Of a stretch of 64,000 nucleotides of DNA, positions 12,490 to 25,596 are shown piece after piece (position 1 is the stretch's first letter; every line of letters begins with the position of its first letter). The stretch is from contig CP085826.1 in assembly GCA_020809705.1 (NCBI GenBank), forward strand, positions 3,472,001 through 3,536,000, read 5' to 3'. The position numbers and the translations under genes are program-made. The DNA is from Calonectria ilicicola (lineage: Eukaryota > Ascomycota > Sordariomycetes > Hypocreales > Nectriaceae). Under the pieces are notes generated by a model. That model was not told the origin of the DNA. It was given only the letters and a program-made list of their open reading frames with translations, and ran no database searches.

Positions 12490-13007
12490 ATAATAGCATG
12501 ACATAACCGGGAATCATTTAGCGCTCATAATCATGGAAGAGGGCTAGGTATTGTAGAATAGAAGAAAACAAGGCATGCCGCCATGAAGGCCATTGCACTC
12601 GGACAAAACTCCCATCATAAATTGGATAGATGATCCGTATGTCCGAGACACGCACTTTTGAATCTTCTAAGTCCAGCCCTAATGCCCAGCCTTGCCCGGT
12701 ACCGAAGTCCCACTTAGAACTCGCTTGTACCGTCGCTTTTTAATTCACATTGTGACCAAGAAAACAGATATGGGTGCTCCGAATGGTTGTTTATCATAAA
12801 AAGCCTCTCACCGGAAGCCTGGTAGATTTTGTATGCTCGTTTGTTTTTTTGACTGTAAAACCTGATTACAGACGCCAAAATGTGACCGATGCCGTCGACT
12901 TCCAAATGCAATTGGCCAAACCAGCCCATTTCGGAGACCCTTCCCGTTCTACAACCCGTCTTTGCGACCCCAGTATTTCCTCAGTCCCGATACAAGATTG
13001 AACATGT
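12490..13007. other. Convergent 3' spacer, DPP III / RPL6
   Basis: 518 bp between two convergent stop codons. It should hold the two 3' UTRs. Nothing else is seen. Confidence 0.7.
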
Positions 13008-13957
13008 TTACCACGCCATCTCGTGGGGCTTGTCACCCTTTCGCAAGCTGAAGGAGCTGGCGAGGTAGCTAGCCAGCAGGTCCACCTTCTTGATGCTGGC
13101 GATCAGGGCCTTGTCGACGGCCTTCTGGTCGGCAGCACGGCTGCTGTTGATCTCCTTCTTCTGTGGGGCCATAGTCAGTAACCAAAATCCATGCGCACAA
13201 ATAATTCCAATGTTTCAGAAAAAAATCATACCTGGGGCTTCTCTCCCTGCTTGAAGAAGGCCTCCTCGCCAGCCTTCTCCTTGGCCTTCTCGGCGGTGAA
13301 GTACTTGGGTTGCGAGATCTCCTCGACCTTCTTCTCATCGAGGCCAGAGACGTCGACCTTGTAGGAAGTGGCGATGACGTATCGGGAGTTGACTCGTCGG
13401 AGGGGAACACCGTTGATCTTGAAGGGGCCGGTGACGAGGAGAACACCCTGGTCAAGGGTCTTCAGGAGGATGACACGCTTGCCACGGAAGCGGCCAGCGA
13501 GAAGGATGAGGACGGTGCCGGGCTCGAGGGACTTGCGGGGAGTCCAGGATCGGACGGCCTTGCGGACCTGTAGTTTCCAGCAGTCAGTACAAAGACTGTA
13601 GCACAAGATTGAATTATATGGCAGTATGTGTGTGCCCCTCCTCATCATGATATCCGAGGAGGCGTGGAATTGTGTGTGCGATTGAATTTTGAGACTCCGA
13701 CTTCGCGAGCCCAGTTCCAAACTCTGAGTCCCACGACAATGGCATTGCCAATGTGCGGCCACCTCGATTTGTCTCCAATACCAATCCGCGCCTCCCATGG
13801 GAATATATGTCAAGTGCGAAGCGAGGCATCCTCAAAAACTCACCTTCTTTTGCTCGACATCATCTTCGGCGCTGTACCACTTCTTGGCCTTCTCCGAGGG
13901 AGCGGGAACCTCCCGGGTCGACTTCCCGAATGTCTTGGTCGTAGGCTTCGCCGACAT
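13008..13957 (-). CDS. RPL6: 60S ribosomal protein L6 (eL6)
   Basis: Exons complement 13957-13844, 13567-13232 and 13160-13008, all junctions in phase 0; 200 aa. The product shows the eL6 core: [14 protein letters not shown], then [39 protein letters not shown], and the [12 protein letters not shown] segment followed by a Lys/Glu-rich helix. It is a structural protein of the large ribosomal subunit. Intron 1 (13568-13843, 276 nt) is long for this window and lies soon after the start, as is common in fungal ribosomal protein genes; intron 2 is 71 nt. A telobox-like element sits 22-33 bp upstream of the ATG. The gene is divergent from Hsp78. Identification is firm. Confidence 0.97.
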
Positions 13958-13978
13958 GGTGACACTCTCCTGGCTGAT

Positions 13979-13991
13979 GGTTAGGGTTGGG
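13979..13991 (-). promoter_or_regulatory. Telobox-like element upstream of RPL6
   Basis: The plus strand reads GGTTAGGGTTGGG, so the RPL6 sense strand carries CCCAACCCTAACC, 22-34 bp before the ATG. AACCCTAA (TTAGGGTT) elements are known in fungal ribosomal protein promoters as Tbf1/Rap1-type sites. Role here is inferred from position and sequence only. Confidence 0.5.
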
Positions 13992-14174
13992 TGGTAAGGA
14001 AAGGAAGACACTTGGTGATGATGCGCCCGAAACGATGGAATTCTTTGTGAACTCGCTTGTGGGAATGAAAATGATCTGAACCCTCTGCGCTAAGCCCACT
14101 TAGGTTAGGCGCACCCTGGTTGAACTTGCCTGATGGGGCTTCTCACGTGCTTTTGGCGGGTGCGAAAAATTGTC

Positions 14175-14198
14175 GATAAGATAGGGCGATAAGATAAG
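14175..14198 (+). promoter_or_regulatory. Cluster of three GATAAG motifs
   Basis: GATAAG occurs at 14175-14180, 14188-14193 and 14193-14198 (the last two share a G), and a GATAGG starts at 14180. Fungal GATA factors bind HGATAR. Three sites in 24 bp is more than expected by chance in a promoter of this size, but binding is not shown. Confidence 0.5.
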
Positions 14199-14210
14199 CG
14201 ACCACAGTCG

Positions 14211-14228
14211 GAAAGTGCCAGAAACTGC
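14211..14228 (+). promoter_or_regulatory. Imperfect heat-shock-element array upstream of HSP78
   Basis: GAA-AG-TGC-CA-GAA-AC-TGC gives four triplets spaced exactly 5 bp apart. The two GAA units are perfect, and each TGC differs from TTC by one base. HSF sites are alternating GAA/TTC at this spacing. It lies 150-167 bp upstream of the HSP78 ATG, a plausible place for it. Confidence 0.35.
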
Positions 14229-14377
14229 TTGTGTCGTCATGAGAGCTCTCGGTGGTGACTCCCAAGGTATAGATATCATCGTCATTCTCGCCTGCGTTGG
14301 GCGTTTTTTGATTCAACTCTTCATTTCTTTCTGCACACACATTCTTTGTTCTTAATTTGTTGATACCATTCGCCAAC

Positions 14378-16741
14378 ATGCAAGCGCGCAGACAATTGAT
14401 CTCGTCGGCGCAGCGTCTTGCTGTCGCACCCACCCGCTCACTCCGACCACTTACAAGAGTGCTAGCGACGCATGCCGCTCGCCCTTCAGCGCTACGATTA
14501 ACACCGGGCCTTGCTGTCCGTCACTATGCAAATGGACGCCCTCACCCACCTGGGGGAACCCACAAAATGAATATGGGTGGCGAGGAAGAGAAGCCCGCCT
14601 TGGAACAGTACGGCATTGACCTCACAGCAAAGGCAAAGGACGGAAAGCTTGACCCCGTTATCGGAAGAGATGCTGAAATTCAGAGGACCATTCAAATTCT
14701 TTCCCGGCGCACCAAGAACAACCCTGTTCTTATTGGAAATGCAGGAACGGGAAAGACAGCAATTCTTGAAGGACTAGCGCTCCGTATTGTGCGGGGTGAT
14801 GTCCCCGAGAGTGTTAAAAATAAGCGAGTCATCAGCCTGGATCTTGGGTCACTCATTGCTGGTGCCAAGTTCCGAGGTGATTTTGAGGAAAGATTGAAAA
14901 AGGTCCTCAGTGAAGTCGAAAAGGCTGAGGGTAAGGTCATTCTCTTCATTGATGAATTGCACACACTCCTTGGCCTTGGGAAAGCCGAAGGCTCCATCGA
15001 TGCCTCAAATCTGCTCAAGCCTGCCCTTGCGCGAGGAGAGCTGCAATGCTGTGGTGCCACCACACTAACCGAGTATCGTCAAATCGAAAAGGATGTTGCT
15101 TTGGCACGAAGATTCCAACCAATCATCGTTAGCGAACCCTCAGTCGAGGATACCATCAGCATTCTCCGGGGCATTAAGGACAAATATGAAGTTCACCATG
15201 GTGTTCGCATCACAGATGGAGCCCTAGTGGCGTCAGCAACTCTTTCCAATCGCTACATCACCGACCGATTCCTCCCCGACAAGGCCATTGACCTGATGGA
15301 TGAGGCTGCCAGTCATCTCAAGTTGCAGCACGAGTCCAAACCCGAAGACATTATGCGCCTTGACCATAAGATCATGACCATTCAAATAGAACTGGAAAGT
15401 CTTCGAAAAGAAAACGACGTGGCCAGCAAAGAGCGAAGGGAGAAGCTCGAGCAGGATCTGAAGAAGTACTCTGATGAAATCGCTGAGTTGAATGCCCGAT
15501 GGGAAAAGGAAAGGGCTGAGATCGACTCCGTGAAGAAGGTTCAAGAAGACCTTGACAAGGCTAGGTTTGAGCTCGAGCAAGCCCAGAGAGAAGGCAACTT
15601 TGCTCGCGCTTCCGAACTCAGATTTGGCGTCATCCCAACTTTGGAGCAGAAGCTGCCAAGGGAGGGCGAGGTCCAAGAACCAAAGGATGATGTCTTGATT
15701 CACGATTCCGTCACCGCGGATGACATTGCCAATGTCGTGTCTCGAATCACTGGCATTCCTGTAACCAAGTTGACATCCGGACACATCGAAAAGCTGGTTC
15801 ACATGGAGGATAGCTTGCGTGAGGCCGTGAAAGGCCAGGATGAGGCCATCAAGGCCGTTTCAAACGCAGTCCGTCTCCAACGAGCTGGCTTAAGCGGTGA
15901 AAACAAACCGCTGGCCTCTTTCTTCTTCCTTGGACCTACTGGTGTTGGAAAGACAGAACTTTGCAAGAAACTTGCGGCCTTCCTCTTCTCGACCGAGTCT
16001 GCCGTTGTACGTTTCGACATGTCCGAGTTCCAAGAAAAGCACACCATCTCCCGTCTTATTGGAGCACCCTCTGGCTACGTCGGCTACGATGACGCAGGCC
16101 AGTTGACTGAAGCTGTCCGCCGCAAGCCTTATGCTGTCCTTCTCTTTGATGAATTTGAGAAAGCTCATCGAGATATTTCGGCGCTACTACTGCAGGTTCT
16201 TGACGAGGGCTACCTCACCGATGCCCAGGGCCACAAGGTTGATTTCAAGAATACCATCATAGTTCTGACATCCAACCTAGGTGCCGATATTCTCGTTGGG
16301 CAGAATCATCTACACCCTTACAAGGAGACTGAGGATGGTGAAATTGATCCTTCGATTCGCAAGGCTGTCATGGATGTCGTTGCTTCTGCATACCCACCAG
16401 AGTTCCTTAACCGTATCGACTCCTTCATCGTTTTCAAGCGTCTAGCTCTCAGTGCTATCAGAGACATAGTTGACATTCGCCTCAAGGAACTGCAGCAGCG
16501 CCTCGATGACCGTCGCATCGTCCTTTCAGTCCCCAATGACGTCAAGGACTGGCTCGCTGAACGCGGATATGACCCCAAGTTTGGAGCTCGTCCGCTCAAC
16601 CGTCTCATTACCAACGAGATTAGCAATGGCCTTGCAGACCGCATCATCAGGGGCGAGCTGAAGATGGGCGACGCTGCCGAAGTCAAGATTCGCAGCGACA
16701 ATGAGGGCCTTGAGATTACAACCGTGCCCAAGTCGACATGA
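14378..16741 (+). CDS. HSP78: Mitochondrial Hsp78/ClpB disaggregase (AAA+ chaperone)
   Basis: Single-exon gene of 787 aa; ATG at 14378. The first ~50 residues are basic and Ala/Leu-rich (mitochondrial presequence). There is no ClpB N-terminal domain, as is usual for Hsp78. NBD1 has Walker A GNAGTGKT (120-127) and Walker [11 protein letters not shown] middle coiled-coil region rich in Lys and Glu follows (about 330-430). NBD2 has Walker A GPTGVGKT (from about residue 519), the [24 protein letters not shown] pore block and Walker [13 protein letters not shown]. The protein reactivates aggregated proteins in the matrix with mitochondrial Hsp70. The intronless structure fits a heat-inducible gene. 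NBD2 is followed by the usual [10 protein letters not shown] sensor-2 segment. Confidence 0.97.
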   Translation: MQARRQLISSAQRLAVAPTRSLRPLTRVLATHAARPSALRLTPGLAVRHYANGRPHPPGGTHKMNMGGEEEKPALEQYGIDLTAKAKDGKLDPVIGRDAEIQRTIQILSRRTKNNPVLIGNAGTGKTAILEGLALRIVRGDVPESVKNKRVISLDLGSLIAGAKFRGDFEERLKKVLSEVEKAEGKVILFIDELHTLLGLGKAEGSIDASNLLKPALARGELQCCGATTLTEYRQIEKDVALARRFQPIIVSEPSVEDTISILRGIKDKYEVHHGVRITDGALVASATLSNRYITDRFLPDKAIDLMDEAASHLKLQHESKPEDIMRLDHKIMTIQIELESLRKENDVASKERREKLEQDLKKYSDEIAELNARWEKERAEIDSVKKVQEDLDKARFELEQAQREGNFARASELRFGVIPTLEQKLPREGEVQEPKDDVLIHDSVTADDIANVVSRITGIPVTKLTSGHIEKLVHMEDSLREAVKGQDEAIKAVSNAVRLQRAGLSGENKPLASFFFLGPTGVGKTELCKKLAAFLFSTESAVVRFDMSEFQEKHTISRLIGAPSGYVGYDDAGQLTEAVRRKPYAVLLFDEFEKAHRDISALLLQVLDEGYLTDAQGHKVDFKNTIIVLTSNLGADILVGQNHLHPYKETEDGEIDPSIRKAVMDVVASAYPPEFLNRIDSFIVFKRLALSAIRDIVDIRLKELQQRLDDRRIVLSVPNDVKDWLAERGYDPKFGARPLNRLITNEISNGLADRIIRGELKMGDAAEVKIRSDNEGLEITTVPKST

Positions 16742-17907
16742 GAATCAGACACAGTGTAGTATAGTAGTAGGTGTTGCGATTAATGAGCTGACGTGTACCA
16801 TATAGGAATATTCCAAAACAAAAATTTGATACTCTCCAAACTAGCGTTAGAAGAATATGTAGTTGATACCACAATAGAATAGGCAATTTATTTCCACTCA
16901 ATCTTACGGAGTTGCAATCAGTTTCTCACCGTTGTCGTGAATTGCTGCGCACACATGTCTCAGGTAGAATGACAAACCAGATCGCACTGAGACATTGACA
17001 TCCCATTGGCCAATTCCGGCCCGAAGGTACGTTGAATTACAGGGATACGATAAGCCACGATAACAACGTTGTTGGTCCGAATTGTGCAATATCGCCAATA
17101 CGATGCACCTTTCATAATAATCTCACTCATTTAATCGTATACTCTCCAGCCTCCCCAAATAATGTAAATGCCTGCGGATCACTCAAGGGCATACGACCCC
17201 TGCCCCATCTCACCCCGCCCGTCGCCTCGCAACCCAATCTGATCAATCTGGTGCCGAGAAACAATGACAAGGGTTGGTCGAAAGAGAGAAGTGAAAAAAA
17301 ATTTCGGATAAGGGGGGCGGAACCTTGTCACATTGTTGCCATGCCATTCGAGGGAGCAGGAACCTGGTGAGCACGTTGTGGTGTTGGTGGTCATGGCACA
17401 ATGGCAAGATTTCAACAAAAAAAGTTTCAAAGACAAGTAGTGCAGTACTAGGAGGGAATCGCATCATATCTGAGAGGACGAGAGAGAAAGATGATTGAAA
17501 AAAATTAACAAAAAACCAAGAGAGCACCACATTGGTGAAAATGCATTCTTTTCAAAGAAAACGAACACCCGACTGTACAAATATCCCGGATTTCCCCAAA
17601 AGACGCCTCCACCAATCGCCCGACTTTTCCTCCAGCAGAAAAGAAAGCCCGCAGGCGGTCCTCGTACTATTGACAGAGGGCGAACGAACGAGCATTTTGA
17701 CCAGGGCTCACAAAGCACCATTTTGGGGGAGAAGCGGAGAGCTGTAAAAGAGACGTAATATTGGTTCAAGGATTAATTTCGATTGGTTGACCGATAAACT
17801 TTGCAAATTACAACCGAAACCTCGAGTCGTGTAGAGCCATGAGAACGTGATGTGGCAAAGAGCAGGAGGGACCAGGCGGGTTTGTGCAGAGGCCTCTATA
17901 TAATCTT
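16742..17907. other. Convergent spacer, HSP78 / ARF1
   Basis: About 1.2 kb between convergent genes. It contains the two 3' UTRs. Scattered short frames look random and no further feature is visible. Confidence 0.6.
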
Positions 17908-20552
<2,645 letters not shown>

Positions 20553-21348
20553 ATGCATTTCCTCAATGCTGCGAGGGCCCTCCTCGCCGCGGCCGTCTTC
20601 CAGGCCGTCGCCGCCCACAACATCGTTCTGCCCGCCCACGGCCGCGAGTGCTTCCACGAGGAGCTCCACAAGGATGACACCATGACCGTGACCTTCCAGG
20701 TTGGAGACCGTGAATTCGGAAGCGCAGGCAATCTCGATATTGATTTCTGGGTACGTGGCCGTTAGAGTCCAGGGCTAGATGTTACTGGTGACTCCTCCAG
20801 ATAGTAGCGTGGTTGGAGCTCAAGGCAACAGCATAAAGTAAAATGACTGTTTTGCTAATTATATCGATGCGAACAGATCTCCAATCCTGCCGGCCAGTAC
20901 GAGGCTGATGAGAAGTCCGTCTCCAACGGCGACTACTCCTTCACTGCCAAGCACGACGGCAAATACACTTACTGCTTTGGAAACGAGAACTGGGGTGCCA
21001 ACACCAAGGAGGTCTCCTTCAACGTCCACGGCATTGTCTACGTTAGCGAGTCTGATGTTCCTGCCGATCCCCTTGACAAAGAAGGTATGTTAACTTTCTT
21101 TCTCTCCAATTCCTCTTGTCCCAAAACTTATGTCGTCCATAGTCCGCCGTCTCTCCGATCTCCTTGCCCAAGTCAAAGACGAGCAGCAGTACATCATTGT
21201 CCGCGAGCGCACCCACCGTAATACCGCCGAGAGCACCAACAACCGAGTGAAGTGGTGGAACATGTTTGTTATCGGCATCGTTATTGGCGAGTCTCTCTTC
21301 CAGGTCTGGTGGTTGCGCCGCTTCTTTGAGGTCAAGCGTGTGGTATAA
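20553..21348 (+). CDS. EMP24: p24 family cargo receptor (Emp24/p24-beta type)
   Basis: Exons 20553-20750, 20877-21084, 21143-21348; 203 aa. A signal peptide (residues 1-20, ending AVAA) is followed by a GOLD domain with the conserved Cys pair (RECFHEEL and YTYCFGNEN), then a coiled-coil segment (VRRLSDLLAQVKDEQQY), a single membrane span (WWNMFVIGIVIGESLFQVWW) and a short cytosolic tail ending RRFFEVKRVV. The diphenylalanine and the terminal valines are COPII/COPI sorting signals of p24 proteins. These proteins cycle between ER and Golgi and help GPI-protein export. The tail fits the beta (Emp24) branch best; the subgroup assignment is less sure than the family. Confidence 0.93.
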
Positions 21349-21928
21349 TGGATGATGCCAGGCATACTGTGTAGCCTTGATCAGATTACGAGAGTGAAGA
21401 CGAGGCTTAGGAACTGTATAAGCATAAACCCCCCATCAATCCGGCTACAGGAAAGCTAATTGGTGCTTGTTTCCTTGATACTTGCTGGCGCAAAACTGGA
21501 GGAGCCTTGTGACTTTGGGTGGGATGCTATATGAAAAACAATCAGGGATCTAGGTTAAGGTGGTAATTGGAGCGCGTGTATAAAACACTTTGTTACGTAT
21601 GACTTTCAAAAAAAAGAACATGTAATTGCTCACTCGCTTAGCCCGATACGCGCGCATACGACATCACTTAACATTACTATCAACAAGCTCAATGTGCAAC
21701 TTTGTGTATTGCTTAATTAACGCCATACAGGCCTTTCGTACATGAGTCATATCATATCACTATCGTGCAGCGGCGCTTCGTCGCCGGAAATGACACAACA
21801 TGAAACCATCTAGTCATGAATACGACCCAACATGCTAAAAACAGGACCGTTAACGCCAAACCCATCTTCCAGTTCTAGAACAACATTACAACAAGGACAG
21901 ATTTCTATAATGATTAACACCAGGCCCC
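21349..21928. other. Convergent spacer, p24 gene / DUF3405 gene
   Basis: 580 bp, A/T-rich, expected to hold two 3' UTRs. Nothing else is seen. Confidence 0.65.
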
Positions 21929-24589
21929 TCAGGCAGAAGGGTCTGAGGCGGGAGCCTGTTCCTGGGTTTCACCCTCTTGGGGCACTTCGACGGGTAACTC
22001 AACGTCCTTGACAGGGTGCAACAGCATGGGTGGAAGGCACATGCGGCCCTCGCCACCGCGCATGTTGTTAACGCCTGCGCCGTTCTTGCTAAGATCTTCG
22101 GTGGTCTCAAACTCATGGCCACCATCGTTGTTGACCTTGAGACCCAACCAGCGGCGGTATAGGTTAGGTGCGAAGCCCGAGTTGTAGAACCACGACAGCC
22201 CGTGCATGTTGTGCTCACGGTTGCCAAAGATACTGGTGCGTGAGCCGCCGCTAGCGCCATCACGGCCATTGTTGAAGATTTGCGCCATGTAATCGACGGG
22301 CCAAGCACGGTCGACGTAGACGGGGTGTGGTGCAAAAACAGCCTTGTAGCCATGTTGAAGCGCCACAGTGGCGGGCCACATCTCAGGGAAGGCGAATTGC
22401 TTCTTCAGGGCTGTCATCTTGTGCATAGTCAGCAGCAAGCGGCGTGACATGCGCGACGTCGTGATGATGTTAGCGCGGCGTGGCGGAAGGCCTTCGCTTC
22501 GGTTGAAGCCGGTAATGTCATCCTTGAGACCCCAGGTGGTGCCATCAGGATCGAACATTGGGTTGAGTGAGATGTAGTCAGCTTCTTCGCCGACGCCCCA
22601 TTGATAGTGATCCTTCTCGTAGGCAATGGGAGGGACAGGATCGTTGCCTGGCTCAAACCAGTCATCATCATCTTGTGGACGGACGGGACCCCAGATAGCC
22701 TTGTTTGTTTTGCCCTTCTTTTTCTCAGGCGTCTTGCCGTCCAAGCCAGGCATGTTCTTCCAGACATCATCGGCCCCTACGACACCCATCTCGCTCTGCA
22801 CTCGGCACATTTGCGAGAAGTCGTCCCAGCTACCGTGAACGCTGGGGAAGTAGAAGCGAGCGTTGCGGTCCCACAAGCCCTTGCGAGGTTGTTCTTTGGA
22901 CCAATTCTCAATCTTGGAAAAAAGATCATAATAATGACCAGTGTAGCGGACATCCATCTCCCACTGCCAAAAGTAGTCGTATTCGGGGTGCATGTAGGCA
23001 AAGTACTGCATCGCCATGGACAAACCACGGTAAACGCCGTGAACAGGGAGTTCGGGACCACGGCTGAAGAGGTCGTAAATGCCCTGGTAGAGCGATAGCA
23101 TCTGAGTCTCGGTCCAGAGAGTGACGATGCCACGGAACTCTTCAGGAATGACTTGCTCGATGCGCTCGCGGTAAACCTGCTCATCAGCCCAGATGGGATG
23201 GTCGGCATCATTCTTGACCTGCACTAACAAGTGTAGATCATATCGACCACCAGATGCCATGGCTAATTCTGTAATCATAGAACGCATGTTGGCAATATCA
23301 TCCTCTCGCCAGGTGTACTCATCCCAGCATCGTACAACCACTGCAGTCCTTGACTTCTTCTTGGCAGATACACTAGTTTCCTCTACTTCCTCCTTAGGAG
23401 TGGAAGTGCTATTCGATTTAACCTCAACAGAAGTAGTCTTGGTTGATTTTTCGGCACGCTTCTCGACTTTGGTGGTTTTTGAAGACTGGCCAGATTCTTG
23501 GATGTAAAAACCGTGGGGAGTTTGCGTCTTGGGCTTTACTTCCTTGAATCGATCCGCGTTTGCCTTGAAGCAACGGCGCTGGACATCAGCCCAATCCACC
23601 TGGCGGTAATCGACTCGGGGAGTCTTTTCCCAGACAGCCTCGGATCCATTCTTCTCGTTATGTTCGCCAACGCTGAGCCCACCGTTTCTTGAAGAGTAGC
23701 CAAATCCGTAGGGACCATAACGACCATAGCGGTCGAAACATATATCCTCGGGCAGCTTCAAAACTTCATAAGAACCAATGATGTGCTCAGGGAAGCCCTT
23801 CGGGCGACCATTGTAGTACTGGAGCTCTGGGATGCGAATGGTGCCAGAAGCATCAAGGAAACATTCCTGAATGTCCGCCTCCTCGTTTCTCGTAGCGTAT
23901 CCATTCCAACCACTGCTACCAGAGACATCTCGCTTAGAAGCATTTGATCCATCTTCCGTTCTAGCGTTGACAGTTGTTTTGACTTCTTGCATCTCCTTTT
24001 TGGCTTCCTCTACAATTTCTTCCTGCAGTTTTTCGGACAACTCCTCCTTCATATCCCCTTCCTTGACGTACTTGAGTAATGAAGGTTCATCCTTGAGGAT
24101 GTGAGGATATTCGGGTGTGTTTTCTTCAACTGAGACTAGAGTTTTGATGCCACCATAATACCTCTCCAAGAATGGGAACTTCTCCCACAGAGGAGGAGGT
24201 GGTGGCCGACTCTCAACCTTGCCGTTGGCGACCTTCCAATTCTCGATCCGACTGGCCCGGACCAGAGTGAAGATCATGATGACAAGGAAGCCTATTACGG
24301 AGCAGAGGAGATATCTTGTCACTTTTGTGGGTAGTCGGTAAGGATAGACGCCGGCGACTCGTTTGGGGGGCACGACCTTGGCCTTTTTCTTGGGCAGTAA
24401 CAGGCCGCTTGAAGCGGAGCCTGAGCCACTCCTTGAGGTGCCTCGGGAAGAGGTCGCCACTGAGGATGGCTCGTTCTCATCCTCAGAGTACCATTCATCG
24501 TCTGAGTAGCGTTCTTTGCTTCGGAACTCGAGTTTTCGGTATAGTGGGAGCCGTGGCTCGCGGGGCCGTAGGTATCTGAGTAAACCCAT
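21929..24589 (-). CDS. DUF3405 family type II membrane protein
   Basis: One exon, 886 aa from the ATG at 24589. A probable 63-nt 5'-UTR intron (24672-24610: donor gtaagg, branch ctaac, acceptor ccag) lies just upstream; the frame stays open through it but contains no further ATG. Residues 1-90 are charged and Ser-rich and likely cytosolic. One membrane span follows (about 92-111), then a large lumenal part with a Lys/Glu-rich stretch and the DUF3405 core. The core is recognisable by WDEYTW, the MRSMITELAMASGGRYDLHL segment, YDYFWQWEMDVRYTG and the ARFYFPSVHGSWDDF block. The acidic EMD site and the topology resemble Golgi glycosyltransferases with a GT-A-like fold, but this is inference and no activity is established to my knowledge. 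Confidence 0.9.
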   Translation of the reverse strand: MGLLRYLRPREPRLPLYRKLEFRSKERYSDDEWYSEDENEPSSVATSSRGTSRSGSGSASSGLLLPKKKAKVVPPKRVAGVYPYRLPTKVTRYLLCSVIGFLVIMIFTLVRASRIENWKVANGKVESRPPPPPLWEKFPFLERYYGGIKTLVSVEENTPEYPHILKDEPSLLKYVKEGDMKEELSEKLQEEIVEEAKKEMQEVKTTVNARTEDGSNASKRDVSGSSGWNGYATRNEEADIQECFLDASGTIRIPELQYYNGRPKGFPEHIIGSYEVLKLPEDICFDRYGRYGPYGFGYSSRNGGLSVGEHNEKNGSEAVWEKTPRVDYRQVDWADVQRRCFKANADRFKEVKPKTQTPHGFYIQESGQSSKTTKVEKRAEKSTKTTSVEVKSNSTSTPKEEVEETSVSAKKKSRTAVVVRCWDEYTWREDDIANMRSMITELAMASGGRYDLHLLVQVKNDADHPIWADEQVYRERIEQVIPEEFRGIVTLWTETQMLSLYQGIYDLFSRGPELPVHGVYRGLSMAMQYFAYMHPEYDYFWQWEMDVRYTGHYYDLFSKIENWSKEQPRKGLWDRNARFYFPSVHGSWDDFSQMCRVQSEMGVVGADDVWKNMPGLDGKTPEKKKGKTNKAIWGPVRPQDDDDWFEPGNDPVPPIAYEKDHYQWGVGEEADYISLNPMFDPDGTTWGLKDDITGFNRSEGLPPRRANIITTSRMSRRLLLTMHKMTALKKQFAFPEMWPATVALQHGYKAVFAPHPVYVDRAWPVDYMAQIFNNGRDGASGGSRTSIFGNREHNMHGLSWFYNSGFAPNLYRRWLGLKVNNDGGHEFETTEDLSKNGAGVNNMRGGEGRMCLPPMLLHPVKDVELPVEVPQEGETQEQAPASDPSA

Positions 24590-25596
24590 GGCGAGCTTGA
24601 TTCTGATGGCTGGAATGACGAGCAAGTTAGACCCGAGACTGCCGGAGCTTTCAGTGCTGGCGAACCCCTTACCACAATACAATTCTTGTAATGCCCGCTC
24701 AGGGCGGATGTCTTAAATGGGTGCCTTTCCTCGGGCCAGCCCGGATGCAGTCGCTGGGATTTCTATTCACGAGGAGTGATTAGGTGCCAAGGGGATGAAG
24801 TAGAGAAGCAGGCTGGTGCAAAGAATCACAAGTATGTCCTGCAGAAAATGAACAGACTGATGGAATGGGACCTGCAAGTAATTACGCGGCGTTCTCAATC
24901 CCTGATCTCCGAGAAACCCTGATCAATTGCGCTACCGGACAATCACCATTCGCCGATTTGTTTTGGTTAGCGGAACCTGACTGGTTGCGGGGCAACATGT
25001 TGGGCGAACTAGCGGCACCTGTGCATATCTGCTTATCCTCACATGCTATATTTATGCTGTATCCACACAGCCAATCACAAGCTAAAGGGGATATGAATAA
25101 CCTGGATAATTCCCATACATGCTTCCGCATTATCTTCATAAATACACCTTGCCATTCCATCTGATTACGCCTTGATATGGGTTTGCTGGTTACCGGCATC
25201 CTGGTTTGCACAGCAAGCCTCCTTTTGTAATGCAAAAATATTTCATTACAATGTAAAATAGAAACAATAAGACTATTCAATCCGCGCTCTCCATTGGGTG
25301 ATTGGGTGAACCGAAGAAACAAGAATGTGATAGCATTCGATCTTCATCTTGGTTAAACGTTGATTGAGTCGTGTGCGATGGCCGAAGAGAGAGGCTTATT
25401 TACGAGGTTGAGTTTGCGCTTATATTTTAAACAAATAAAAATATTTCATTTCATTTCGGGTTGATTTTAAGAAATTTCTTTTATATTTATGTTCAGTGGA
25501 CGCTCCAAAGATCCCTCTTGGGACTTTTATTCTCCAAGTGTGGATGCTGGGTATCAAGCTCCCTAATGTAGGCAACGTAGGATGATAATTTGCTAT
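24590..25596. other. Spacer upstream of the DUF3405 gene
   Basis: About 1 kb between two minus-strand genes. It contains the DUF3405 promoter and 5'-UTR intron and, around 25400-25490, a strongly A/T-rich patch. No gene seen. Confidence 0.6.

Larger units (their letters stand above)
13958..14377. promoter_or_regulatory. Shared divergent promoter, RPL6 / HSP78
   Basis: 420 bp between the two start codons. It contains the telobox-like site near RPL6, a cluster of three GATAAG motifs and an imperfect heat-shock-element array, each listed separately. No TATA box stands out. Confidence 0.6.

Noticed and set aside
13568..13843. Possible second box C/D snoRNA in RPL6 intron 1 (ATGATGA at 13642-13648 and CTGA at 13584-13587 on the minus strand)
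   Set aside because: The CTGA is part of the likely branch site (tactgac), no terminal stem forms, and I find no rRNA complementarity upstream of it.
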